This document shows, piece by piece, positions 41,451 to 49,994 of a stretch of DNA of 64,000 bases (positions within the stretch are counted from its first letter, which is position 1; every line of letters begins with the position of its first letter). The stretch is from assembly GCF_003606345.3 (NCBI RefSeq), contig NZ_CP031844.2, forward strand, positions 124,001 to 188,000, in the 5' to 3' direction. A program made the position numbers and the translations under genes. The DNA comes from Bartonella krasnovii (GTDB taxonomy: Bacteria > Pseudomonadota > Alphaproteobacteria > Rhizobiales > Rhizobiaceae). Under the pieces are notes generated by a model. It searched no databases, was not told the origin of the DNA, and saw only the letters and a program-made list of their open reading frames with translations.

Positions 41451-43391
41451 TTATTCATCATTGCTATCATTTTTATTTTTAAAGAGATCAGTATTTTTAA
41501 AGGTATTGGGGGGTAAATCAAGGTCATTTTTTTCTCTATTAAGTCGAATATCGACAATTTTTGCTTCTGGAAAATGGTTGAGGATTTTTGCGATATCCGG
41601 ATCTGTCTCAGCATTAGAAAAAAGAGACTTTTGAATCGCTACACTTTCTTCCTGTAAAGTTGGACCGCCTCCTTCATTAACAAAAGTTATTACATAGCGT
41701 TTTTCAGTCCATTGAGAGATTTTTTTTTCGATATCATGAGCAAGAAATTGTGGGGTATTTTCAGAAAGCCTTAAAGTAATATGTCCATTTTCAAAAGAAA
41801 CAGGATGAACAAATTCTTTAACAAGGAGTTTGAAAGGCACGTCATTATATTGTTCGGCTAATTTAACAATATCGTGTAAAGAATTAATCACGAGGGATTT
41901 AGGTTCAGTAATCTCTCCTGTTGTTTGCGTGACAGACTGCGATAAATTCGCATTCTTTTCAGAAAGTTTAGTCGATTGAGAAGTTTCTAGAGTTTCTGTT
42001 ACTTCTTGGGCGTTGGTTTTATCAGTCGTTTGATTTTTAAAGAAACTTTCTGGCTTTAAGGAGTGGTCTAACGGGGTTTGCAAGGATGTTTTTAAATCTG
42101 ATTGATTGGGTAATGTACATGAAACGCTCGAGGAAGCATGGCCATCAGCTGTTGTCTCTTTTGTTATATTATTTGCATTTATCGATTCTTTATGAGAAGA
42201 GTTTGAAACAAACGTGAGAGGCATTTTTTCTTGTGTAAGTTTTTTTAAAGCTTCATCAAGAGTTGGGAGATCGGCTGTGTGTGCAAGACGAATTAAAAGC
42301 ATTTCAGTTGCTTGCAGTGGACGCGCAGTTTGATTAACTTCTTGTAAGCCTTTAAGTAACATTTGCCAGTTTCGAGATAAAACAGGAACGGAAAGTTTTT
42401 TTGAAAAGTCTAAACTTCTTAAACGTTGTTCTTCAGTCAGGGAAAAATCTTCTACTACTTCTGGTGTGAAACGTAAACGTGTGACCAGATGATTAAAGTC
42501 GGCTAATTCTGTTAATATTGTAAGAGGATCAGCACCTGCATCATATTGACTGCGTAATTCATGTAAAGCACGGACAACATCGCCTTTCATGATAAATTCA
42601 AAGAGATCAATAATACGTGCTTGATCCGCTAATCCCAGCATTGTACGCACGGCAGCGGCATTAATATTGCCATTACTATGGGCAATTGCTTGATCAAAAA
42701 TGGATAATGCATCACGTGCAGATCCTTCTGCAGCACGAACAATCATAGAGAGTGCTTGATCTTCTACTTCGACCTTTTCATATTTCGCAATTTTGCGCAA
42801 ATGCGCACTCAAAGCTTTTGATTCAATTCGTCGCAAATCGAAACGTTGGCAACGCGAAAGAATTGTAATGGGAACTTTGCGAATTTCTGTTGTGGCAAAA
42901 ATAAATTTCACATGGGATGGTGGTTCTTCAAGCGTTTTCAACAAACCATTAAAGGCTTGCGTTGAGAGCATATGGACTTCATCGATAATATAAACTTTAT
43001 AGCGCGCAGAAACAGGACGATAGCGTATTTGTTCAATAATTTCACGAATATCGTCAATGCCGGTATGGGAAGCGGCATCCATTTCTATAACATCAATATG
43101 GCGCCCTTCAATAATTTGTGTGCAATGTTCCCCAAGAGAGTCTAAGAGGGTTGTTGGTTGGTCAATATCTTTTGTTTTATAATTGAGCGCACGTGCCAAA
43201 ATACGTGCTGTTGTAGTTTTACCTACACCACGAATCCCTGTTAACATCCACGCTTGCGCAATACGACCTTTTTCAAAGGCATTGGTGAGAGTACGCACCA
43301 TAGCTTCCTGACCAATGAGGTCAGAAAAGTTTTGAGGTCGATATTTACGAGCAAGAACACGATAGGCTGTTTCTACCGGTGCATTTTCCAT
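41451..43391 (-). CDS. dnaX: DNA polymerase III subunits gamma and tau
   Basis: DnaX is the ATPase of the clamp loader. From the ATG at 43391 (GGAAA upstream; the longer frame begins with a TTG) the protein has 646 residues: the AAA+ module with GIRGVGKTTTARIL (Walker A), IDEVHMLS and LSRCQRFDLR, the collar domain III to about residue 365, then a long polar linker and a tau-like C-terminal region (about 500-646). The zinc-binding cysteines of E. coli DnaX are reduced to one (GEHCTQI), usual in alphaproteobacteria. A seven-A run lies at codons 382-384, at the position where a shorter gamma form would end. Confidence 0.95.
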   Translation of the reverse strand: MENAPVETAYRVLARKYRPQNFSDLIGQEAMVRTLTNAFEKGRIAQAWMLTGIRGVGKTTTARILARALNYKTKDIDQPTTLLDSLGEHCTQIIEGRHIDVIEMDAASHTGIDDIREIIEQIRYRPVSARYKVYIIDEVHMLSTQAFNGLLKTLEEPPSHVKFIFATTEIRKVPITILSRCQRFDLRRIESKALSAHLRKIAKYEKVEVEDQALSMIVRAAEGSARDALSIFDQAIAHSNGNINAAAVRTMLGLADQARIIDLFEFIMKGDVVRALHELRSQYDAGADPLTILTELADFNHLVTRLRFTPEVVEDFSLTEEQRLRSLDFSKKLSVPVLSRNWQMLLKGLQEVNQTARPLQATEMLLIRLAHTADLPTLDEALKKLTQEKMPLTFVSNSSHKESINANNITKETTADGHASSSVSCTLPNQSDLKTSLQTPLDHSLKPESFFKNQTTDKTNAQEVTETLETSQSTKLSEKNANLSQSVTQTTGEITEPKSLVINSLHDIVKLAEQYNDVPFKLLVKEFVHPVSFENGHITLRLSENTPQFLAHDIEKKISQWTEKRYVITFVNEGGGPTLQEESVAIQKSLFSNAETDPDIAKILNHFPEAKIVDIRLNREKNDLDLPPNTFKNTDLFKNKNDSNDE

Positions 43392-43613
43392 GAATATTTC
43401 CAACTTCGAAGTTTTTTATGTGTACATTTTGATCATACACAGAGCATAGGTCAATACTGTACTCTCATATAAAAGGATTTTTTCTCAATCAATGTACTTT
43501 TATGGGATCACTTACTTAAAAATAATCAAATCGCTTTACATGCTGCATAAAAACGCTGCTCTAAGGATTAAATGCTTTTCTAAAATATAGCAAGAAAATC
43601 GCTTCAGAAAAAT

Positions 43614-43710
43614 AGGAGGCCGGCACGATGACCCGTACCAGAACTCGTTGGGGCTGCTTCTTTCCAGACCTGACCCAGTTGGCGAGTAGTTCGTCCACCA
43701 CCAACCTCCC
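43614..43710 (-). ncRNA. ffs: Signal recognition particle 4.5S RNA (small bacterial type)
   Basis: The minus strand carries the conserved SRP apical loop GGTCAGGTCTGGAAAGAAGC, flanked by arms that pair: the 5' end GGGAGGTTGG with the 3' end CCGGCCTCC. This gives an RNA of about 97 bases, ending at T residues (TATTTTT). It binds Ffh and targets membrane proteins to SecYEG. Placement just upstream of dnaX on the same strand is typical of alphaproteobacteria. Ends are set by base pairing and may be off by a few bases. Short protein frames crossing it are not real. Confidence 0.93.
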
Positions 43711-43716
43711 AAGCCC

Positions 43717-43744
43717 ATATTGTCGATTTAGAATGAAAAATCAA
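43717..43744 (-). promoter_or_regulatory. Promoter of ffs
   Basis: On the minus strand TTGATT (43744-43739) and CAATAT (43722-43717) are 16 bases apart, placing the transcription start about seven bases on, at the GGGAGG that begins the SRP helix. The position fits the RNA end inferred independently from pairing. Confidence 0.6.
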
Positions 43745-43924
43745 GCTCAGAAACAAAAAATATAACACAAATCCAAGAATTTTTCTTTTGATCTTCATTC
43801 TTGTAGAATAGACAACAGAAAGTAATGGAGATTTAAATTTTCAGCAATAACGCCTCCACTGATTGGCTATGAACAAAGCTTTTTTATACATCTAAACAAC
43901 GCTAATATATTTTTGAAAATATTA

Positions 43925-44329
43925 TTAAAAATCTCCTGCATCACAATCTAGACCAATAACTCTTTCCTTAGTAATATTTTTAAAAGTATAATATCCTGAT
44001 GGAGGAAAACCTATATCGAGGGACTTTACATCTTTGAGCATAAAGATTTTACGTTCTTTATCATGTGTTATTTTCTTTTCATCATCTGCAGTAATGTGTA
44101 GCTTATTGACGTCAGAAGGAGATGAGTATGATAAAGTAAAGGATGCTTTTTCGGGTTTAAATGCTTTGCACCCATATTCAGCACCTTGCTGTATTTCATC
44201 GGATGCACCAATCGTAACAGTTTCATTGGTCTCAAAGTTCCATTCTCTTTCGCCAAATCCAGCAAACGCAACACTAGAGTAAGCGAGAATATTTGCAGTT
44301 AATAATCCTTGCATGAAGATTTTTTGCAT
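43925..44329 (-). CDS. Small secreted hypothetical protein with two cysteines
   Basis: A 134-residue protein with a clear Sec signal peptide (FMQGLLTANILAYSSVAFA, cut before GFGERE). The mature part, about 110 residues, is charged and rich in beta-prone segments (ASFTLSYSS, NKLHITADD, GYYTFKNIT). Its two cysteines (YGCKAF and GLDCDAGDF) could form a disulfide in the periplasm. An AAGGAAA site precedes the ATG at 44329; an upstream ATG at 44359 would put charged residues before the signal. I do not recognise a family; it may be genus-specific. Confidence 0.75.
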   Translation of the reverse strand: MQKIFMQGLLTANILAYSSVAFAGFGEREWNFETNETVTIGASDEIQQGAEYGCKAFKPEKASFTLSYSSPSDVNKLHITADDEKKITHDKERKIFMLKDVKSLDIGFPPSGYYTFKNITKERVIGLDCDAGDF

Positions 44330-44757
44330 TATTTTTCCTTTTTTAACAAAATGAATCACAAGTCAGTGTTTAGAAATAGGAAGGTTCAAATGCAATGTAA
44401 AAAATATGGTTAAACGACATCTTATAGTTTTATAAAAATACGTTGAAAATTATCTGAACTCAAGAGACTTGAATGATCTATTATCTCAAGTATATCCTTA
44501 TGATAAGTTAAATTATTTTTATGAGCTCATTTAGAAGTTCGTTATCTTTAGGAAATGATATCTTTTCTTAAGAGTCTTTCTTTTATATAAAGAAACATGG
44601 AGTATAGGTGCTTTCATTTTTGGTTATTGTATTTTTTCACATAGGTCTTTGTATGCGTTGAATTGCTGTTTATCATAATATAATTTGTTAAAAACCATTA
44701 TCGAAGCAATTTATATATTCCGTTATCGGATATTATTATTCTTTTTCTGCTTTAGCT

Positions 44758-44868
44758 TCATGATGAAGCACGTTGAGCGTAAAAAACGAGTTTCTCTAAG
44801 ACACATTCCATTATAGGATTTTCAGGATGTCTTTCGGTATCCATAAAAAATGATGGTGGCTTTGTTGC
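44758..44868 (-). pseudogene. Degenerate duplicate of the 3' end of pheA (ACT domain)
   Basis: Directly beyond the pheA stop codon, in another frame, the minus strand encodes SFFMDTERHPENPIM...VLEKLVFY and then a stop. Over 24 residues, 13 are identical to the ACT domain of the intact neighbour ([14 protein letters not shown]...LEELSFF), and the DNA (44808-44860 against 44967-45012) is visibly related. The copy has no start codon, lacks the rest of the gene, and has diverged strongly, so it is a relic of a tandem duplication, not a working gene. Confidence 0.75.
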
Positions 44869-44870
44869 TT

Positions 44871-45734
44871 TTATATATGCGATGTTCGATCGTTTTGTGC
44901 TGGATAAGTACCGATAATACGCAATTCAGCAGAAAAGAAGGATAATTCTTCTAAGGCAAGTTTCATCATGGGATCTTCAGGATGTCCTTCAATGTCAACA
45001 AAAAATTGTGTTGCATTAAAATTTCCACCAATTTGATAGCTTTCTAATTTTGTCATATTAATACCATTTGTTGCAAATCCTCCCATAGCCTTATAGAGAG
45101 CAGCAGGAACATTGCGCACTCGAAAAAGAAGACTGGTGATGATTTTTTCACCATTTTTAGGTTTTGGGACATGTCGTTTGGATCGTGAAAGGATGACAAA
45201 ACGCGTAATATTATGAGGGTTATCTTCAACATCTCTTTCAAGAATATCAAGCCCGTAGAGTTCTGCTGCGATCAGAGGGGCTAAGGCTGCTTGTGAACGT
45301 TGAGCACTTTTTTTGATAAATTTTGCAGCGCCAGCGGTGTCAGCAGAAACAACAGGTTTCCAACCGTTGTTTCGGATGATTTTTCGGCATTGTGCAAGGG
45401 CATGCGTATGACTGTGGACGGTTTTAATTTCGTCATGGGTAACGCCAGGCAAAACCATGAGTTGAAAATGGATAGGCAAAAAATACTCATCAATGATATA
45501 AAGTGATGATTGGGGTAAAAGATGGTGAATGTCCGCAACCCGTCCAGCAAGAGTATTTTCGATAGGGATCATAGCAAGATCAGCTTTCCCACTTTCTACC
45601 AAATTAAGGGCATCTTCAAAAGTAGCAGAGGGTACAGCATCCATATTGGGGAACATATTAGAGCAAGCAATATGGGAATTAGCACCGTATTCTCCTTGGA
45701 AGGAGATTTTATTGGTTTTTTTGAGTGTTCTCAT
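44871..45734 (-). CDS. pheA: Prephenate dehydratase
   Basis: Converts prephenate to phenylpyruvate in phenylalanine synthesis. The 287-residue, monofunctional form has the dehydratase domain ([51 protein letters not shown]) and a C-terminal ACT domain (about 200-280) with the KLESY phenylalanine-binding motif, so feedback inhibition is expected. There is no chorismate mutase domain. It overlaps kdsB by 4 bases. A decayed copy of its last part lies just downstream. Confidence 0.95.
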   Translation of the reverse strand: MRTLKKTNKISFQGEYGANSHIACSNMFPNMDAVPSATFEDALNLVESGKADLAMIPIENTLAGRVADIHHLLPQSSLYIIDEYFLPIHFQLMVLPGVTHDEIKTVHSHTHALAQCRKIIRNNGWKPVVSADTAGAAKFIKKSAQRSQAALAPLIAAELYGLDILERDVEDNPHNITRFVILSRSKRHVPKPKNGEKIITSLLFRVRNVPAALYKAMGGFATNGINMTKLESYQIGGNFNATQFFVDIEGHPEDPMMKLALEELSFFSAELRIIGTYPAQNDRTSHI

Positions 45735-46462
45735 GCTAAAATCTTACGTACTCTATCGAGATCAGATTGTGTGTCTACGCTTAAAGGAATCGTATCGACT
45801 ATTTCCACATCGATACGCATATTATGCTCTAAAGCCCGTAATTGTTCAAGTTTTTCACGCATTTCAAGCGTAGAGGGTTTGAATGATACAAATTTCTCAA
45901 GTGCTTCGCGCCGATAAGCGTATATTCCAATATGATGATAAAGAGGACCATCTCCATAGGGAGCTGTGGCGCGCGTAAAATAAAGAGCACGAAGGCGATT
46001 TTGAGAAAGAGGCGTTCCAATGATTTTGACAACATTGGGATCTCTTTTTTCATCTTCCTCAATGATTTGAGCCCCCAAGGTTGCGATATCAGTAAAGCTA
46101 TTTTCTAAAGGGCGTAGTGCACTGATGATTTCATGTGGCATGATCGTTGGGAGGTCCCCTTGTATATTTAAAATAGCATTGTAGCGTTGTTCAGGATCAA
46201 TATGCATTAAAGCTTCATAAATACGATCAGATCCAGACTTATGATCACTTCGTGTTATGAGATATTCATGCCCATACTCTGCAACAACTTTGGCAATATC
46301 ATTGTGATCTGTAGCAACGATCGTACGCCCTATTGCTGCTTTTTTGGCTTGTTCTGCGACATAAACAATCATCGGCTTTCCACCGATTTCAGCGAGAGCT
46401 TTTTGGGGAAGGCGCGTTGAGCCTATACGGGCAGGAATAAGAATAATCGGTTCAAGAGCCAT
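45731..46462 (-). CDS. kdsB: 3-deoxy-manno-octulosonate cytidylyltransferase (CMP-KDO synthetase)
   Basis: KdsB activates KDO with CTP for addition to lipid A. The 243-residue protein has the nucleotidyltransferase start [41 protein letters not shown] and [12 protein letters not shown]. It ends overlapping pheA (ATGA), the usual rhizobial pair, and is divergent from the cytochrome gene. Its presence indicates a Gram-negative envelope with KDO-containing lipopolysaccharide. Confidence 0.96.
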   Translation of the reverse strand: MALEPIILIPARIGSTRLPQKALAEIGGKPMIVYVAEQAKKAAIGRTIVATDHNDIAKVVAEYGHEYLITRSDHKSGSDRIYEALMHIDPEQRYNAILNIQGDLPTIMPHEIISALRPLENSFTDIATLGAQIIEEDEKRDPNVVKIIGTPLSQNRLRALYFTRATAPYGDGPLYHHIGIYAYRREALEKFVSFKPSTLEMREKLEQLRALEHNMRIDVEIVDTIPLSVDTQSDLDRVRKILA

Positions 46463-46501
46463 TGTAAGATTCCAAATGTCGTCTGTGATACATTTATGAT
46501 G

Positions 46502-46530
46502 TTGTGTGTTATAAAGAAAAAGCTTATACT
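46502..46530 (+). promoter_or_regulatory. Candidate promoter for the cytochrome c gene
   Basis: TTGTGT (46502-46507) and TATACT (46525-46530) are separated by 17 bases, with a start near 46537, about 30 bases before the ATG at 46567. The other strand of this short gap must carry the kdsB promoter. Confidence 0.5.
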
Positions 46531-46566
46531 AAAAATGGTAATGAAATCATGAACATTTGAGTTTTT

Positions 46567-47130
46567 ATGAATCGCTCGAAAGTTATCTATTTTATTTGTG
46601 CGTGTTTATGCGTGGGGGTTGTTGTTGTAGGAATTTCTACGCTTAGTGATATAGTTTACGATTATTCTCCATCAGCCCAATATCATCACACCGTTACCAA
46701 GAATGATACATTTAAAGAAAAACAAAAAGAATCTGACATTGCCATATCACTCAATAGCCGCCTTCAACAAGGAAATTTTGAAAATGGGCGTAAAATTTTT
46801 CGTCAATGTGCCATATGCCATACTTCTGGACGCAACCAGGCAGGGCGTGTGGGGCCAGTTCTTTGGGAGATTGTTAATCGTCCTTTGGCCGCAGCGGCAG
46901 GTTTTGCATATTCACGGGCATTGCGCGCACATTCTGATCAAAAATGGGACTTTGTAACGTTAGATCGTTATCTACATTCTCCACATAAAGCATTCCCTGG
47001 AACTATTATGTCTTTTCGTGGAATTAAAAATGACCAAGACCGTGCTGATCTTTTACTTTATTTACGCAGTTTGTCCGATCATCCTGTTACCATACCAACG
47101 GATAATGATAAAGAAAGTGAGCCAAATTAA
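46567..47130 (+). CDS. Membrane-anchored cytochrome c (CycM type)
   Basis: A class I cytochrome c of 187 residues tethered by an uncleaved N-terminal helix (about residues 7-25, VIYFICACLCVGVVVVGI). The heme c site is CAICH at 81-85 (KIFRQCAICHTSGRN); the sixth ligand is probably the methionine of FPGTIMSFRGIKN. Typical cytochrome c2 features (GRVGPVLWEIVNRPLA) are present. It should carry electrons between the bc1 complex and oxidase at the periplasmic face. The kdsB-cycM divergent pair is conserved in Rhizobiales. Confidence 0.93.
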   Translation: MNRSKVIYFICACLCVGVVVVGISTLSDIVYDYSPSAQYHHTVTKNDTFKEKQKESDIAISLNSRLQQGNFENGRKIFRQCAICHTSGRNQAGRVGPVLWEIVNRPLAAAAGFAYSRALRAHSDQKWDFVTLDRYLHSPHKAFPGTIMSFRGIKNDQDRADLLLYLRSLSDHPVTIPTDNDKESEPN

Positions 47131-48053
47131 CTTATATTATAGAGGCTCATTTTAGAAAGAAGGATGATTAGTTTGTTTGTTTATGATTTTAGTTTCAAGG
47201 TTTTATTGCAAGAGCTCTTACTTGATGTTTTGATAGGGAAAAACGCCTTTCATGTAAAACAGCATACGCTTAACGTTGCATATTTCTCCGCTTGTTTTAA
47301 AGAGATCTTTTAAGAACGTTCACTCTTTACACTGACTATCTACAGATTGGTTTTCAAGATCCATTTAAGTCACTTTTTTCACATATACTTATCTGTGAAA
47401 TTATCGCTGAAGGATTATTCATTCATGAGCGATAGCTTTCTGCTTTTAAATATAACAATTATGTGGTTAAAGCTCTCCAAGAGGTTTAACTTAATTTTTC
47501 TATATGGATTAATCTCCATGTGTTTTTCTTATAGACAGAGACTATTTGATTGTTCTTATACGTGCAATAATCCTAAGCCGCATTTTATGATGCTTGATAA
47601 ATAGACATTTCTCTTGAGGTTAGAGGTGTAGGTACAGATTATTGATCTCATCAAGAGTATTGATAACTAAAATATGACTTAGATTATTTATTTATGGATT
47701 ATGGTTTGAAGAAAGCACTTTCATGTGAAGCGATTTTATGCATGAAGGGCAAAATGGTTGAATAGATTTCTGTAGATTATATTTTTAACTATCTCAAAAA
47801 TTCTTTACAGAAAAACATTGATGGCAGCACGCGTTTGCACGAGTATCTAACCGTTTATAAAAGAGGACATGAAATGACGTTGATAATCATTATAGAGGAG
47901 ATTTTTTTCACAAAAGATCTTTAATATTTGTAATAAGTTTAATTGTTTACAGTGTTTTGATGATTTGCGGTAAAACATCAGGATTCCAGTTTCAATACAT
48001 ATCGCAAGAGTCTTGAAAGCCAGTAGGGATAAAATTATGATTCTCCAAGCTTC
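47131..48053. other. Long non-coding gap
   Basis: In these 923 AT-rich bases I see no gene I can support. Frames of 50 to 85 codons exist (for instance plus strand 47347-47604) but lack ribosome binding sites and look like chance. No RNA signature or repeat was recognised. It lies between the plus-strand cytochrome gene and the minus-strand moeB, so it must hold their ends. Confidence 0.5.
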
Positions 48054-48827
48054 TTAATACGATGTATTTTCTCTGGAATTTGTTCGTTTATAGGTAATAA
48101 TATTAAATTGTGCTAATAATCCGTTATAGAGAAGAATCTTTCCTACGAGTGGATCTCCGATGTTTGTGATCATTTTAATCGCTTCCATGGCTTGTAGGGT
48201 TCCAATAACGCCGGGTAAAACACCGATGATTCCAACTTCAGCACATGTTGGGATAGTATCGGGAGCAGGAGGGGTAGGAAACAAATCGCGATAGTGAGGA
48301 TTATTGTCTTTATACGGCATAAGGACGGTTAATGAACCATTAAAACGTTCTACAGCGCCGCTTATTAAAGGCTTTTTGCATTGGGCTGCGTGATCAGCAA
48401 GAAGATAGCGTGTGGTAAAGTTATCACTTCCATCAACAATGATATGGTAGTCATTGAGCAGTTTATCCACATTACTTTTATCTAAGCGTAGGGCGTGTTT
48501 TTCAACCATAACATGGGGGTTTATGGCTTTTATAGTGCTTTCAGCACTGTCTGTTTTGCTTTGGTTGATTGCATTTGTCTTATGAATAATTTGGCGTTGT
48601 AAATTGGAAAGTGAAACGGTGTCATTATCGACAATTCCAAGGGTTCCAACACCTGCCGCAGCCAAATAAGTTAAGACAGGTGCTCCAAGGCCACCAGCAC
48701 CCACAACAAGAACACGCGCTTGTTTGAGCTTTTGTTGTCCCGCACCACCAATCTCAGGCAAAATGATGTGACGTGCATAGCGTTTGATTTCTTCATTATT
48801 GAATTTTGTATCTATTTCTTGTGTCAT
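48054..48827 (-). CDS. moeB: MoeB/ThiF/HesA family adenylyltransferase
   Basis: E1-like enzyme that adenylates the C-terminal glycine of MoaD or ThiS for sulfur transfer in molybdopterin or thiamine synthesis. Features: KRYARHIILPEIGGAGQQKL, nucleotide loop VVGAGGLGAPVLTYLAAAG, SNLQRQIIH, VDGSDNFTTRYLLAD and the cysteine in IPTCAEVGIIG. The four zinc-binding cysteines of E. coli MoeB are missing (the first pair is replaced by HYRDLF), as in related alphaproteobacterial forms. Whether it serves MoaD or ThiS is unclear from context: neither kind of gene is nearby. Confidence 0.85.
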   Translation of the reverse strand: MTQEIDTKFNNEEIKRYARHIILPEIGGAGQQKLKQARVLVVGAGGLGAPVLTYLAAAGVGTLGIVDNDTVSLSNLQRQIIHKTNAINQSKTDSAESTIKAINPHVMVEKHALRLDKSNVDKLLNDYHIIVDGSDNFTTRYLLADHAAQCKKPLISGAVERFNGSLTVLMPYKDNNPHYRDLFPTPPAPDTIPTCAEVGIIGVLPGVIGTLQAMEAIKMITNIGDPLVGKILLYNGLLAQFNIITYKRTNSRENTSY

Positions 48828-48914
48828 GAATTTTCTCTTGTCATTGTTATTTTATTGTTTACTAAGTTTATGGTGCATAGACCAGTCTGCTTTTAGGATA
48901 GGGAGGATTTATTT

Positions 48915-49853
48915 ATGAAAATTGCCATTCAGATGGATCATATTTCAACGGTTCGGATTCAAGGAGATACGACATTTGCTCTCGCTTTAGCAGCACAAGA
49001 ACGTGGACACACTCTCTTCCATTATACTCCAGATCGTTTATCTCTGTGCGATGGTTGTGTGATTGCACGCTTAGAGTCATTGACTGTCTATGATGAAGAG
49101 GAAAAGCACTATCAATTAGGAAAGCCGGTTCGTACTGAATTAAGAGATATGGATGTAGTTCTTTTGCGCCAAGACCCGCCTTTTGATCTCAATTATATCA
49201 CCACAACACATTTATTAGAACGTATTCATCCAGAAACACTTGTTGTGAATGATCCAGCATGGGTACGCAACAGTCCGGAGAAAATTTTTGTGACAGAATT
49301 TTCTGATTTGATGCCTGAAACGTTAATTACCAAAGATATTGAAGAAATAACTGCTTTTAGAGAAACATTTGGCGATATTATTGTGAAACCCCTTTATGGA
49401 AATGGGGGCGCTGGTGTTTTTTATTTAAAACAAGATGATCGCAATTTAGCATCGTTGTTGGAAATGTTTGCTGATATTTATCGTGAGCCTTTTATTGTTC
49501 AGCGTTATTTAGAGGCAGTACGAAAAGGAGATAAACGGATTATTTTGCTTGATGGTACGCCTGTTGGAGCCATTAATCGAATTCCGACAAAAACAGATGT
49601 GCGTTCTAATATGCATGTTGGAGGTCGTGCGGAAAATGTTGCGTTAACAAAACGTGATTATGAAATTTGTGAACGCATTGGTCCAGCCTTAAAGGAACGT
49701 GGTCTTCTGTTTGTGGGAATTGATGTGATTGGAGATTATATAACAGAAATCAATGTAACATCTCCTACAGGAATTCGTGAAATTAAACGCTTCTGTGATA
49801 CAGATATTGCACATCTGTTTTGGGATATTGTTGAGTTCAAACGTTCAAATTAA
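48915..49853 (+). CDS. gshB: Glutathione synthetase
   Basis: Ligates gamma-glutamylcysteine and glycine with ATP to make glutathione. The 312-residue protein shows the family start ([12 protein letters not shown]), [20 protein letters not shown], and the ATP-grasp core ([55 protein letters not shown]). GGGAGGATTT precedes the ATG. It stands alone on the plus strand, ahead of the pst operon with a 141-base gap. Confidence 0.96.
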   Translation: MKIAIQMDHISTVRIQGDTTFALALAAQERGHTLFHYTPDRLSLCDGCVIARLESLTVYDEEEKHYQLGKPVRTELRDMDVVLLRQDPPFDLNYITTTHLLERIHPETLVVNDPAWVRNSPEKIFVTEFSDLMPETLITKDIEEITAFRETFGDIIVKPLYGNGGAGVFYLKQDDRNLASLLEMFADIYREPFIVQRYLEAVRKGDKRIILLDGTPVGAINRIPTKTDVRSNMHVGGRAENVALTKRDYEICERIGPALKERGLLFVGIDVIGDYITEINVTSPTGIREIKRFCDTDIAHLFWDIVEFKRSN

Positions 49854-49994
49854 TTTATACAGGATTCAATCATGGTTTTGTTAAAAAAATGATCCATGTT
49901 GTTTTTTTATTTTGTTATGTTGCAAATGTGAACTAGAATGACTGTATGGTATACATTAAGAGGTTTTTATCCTCAATTTTTAGGGAGTTTATAG

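Noticed and set aside
43536..43798. Two minus-strand protein frames of about 60 codons upstream of dnaX
   Set aside because: They cover the SRP RNA gene; the sequence is explained by the RNA fold.
47347..47604. 85-codon plus-strand frame in the gap after the cytochrome gene
   Set aside because: GTG start, no ribosome binding site, composition like random AT-rich sequence, no family recognised.
47766..47924. 52-codon open frame reading YLKNSLQKNIDGSTRLHEYL
   Set aside because: No start codon near its beginning and no recognised match; too short to separate from chance.
49869..49910. Possible terminator after gshB (CATGG paired with CCATG, then a T-run)
   Set aside because: Only five base pairs with an 18-base loop, too weak to call despite the T-rich tail.
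49854..49994. Pho box before pstS
   Set aside because: The sequence near 49938 (TGACTGTATGG) only faintly resembles one half-site and has no second repeat.
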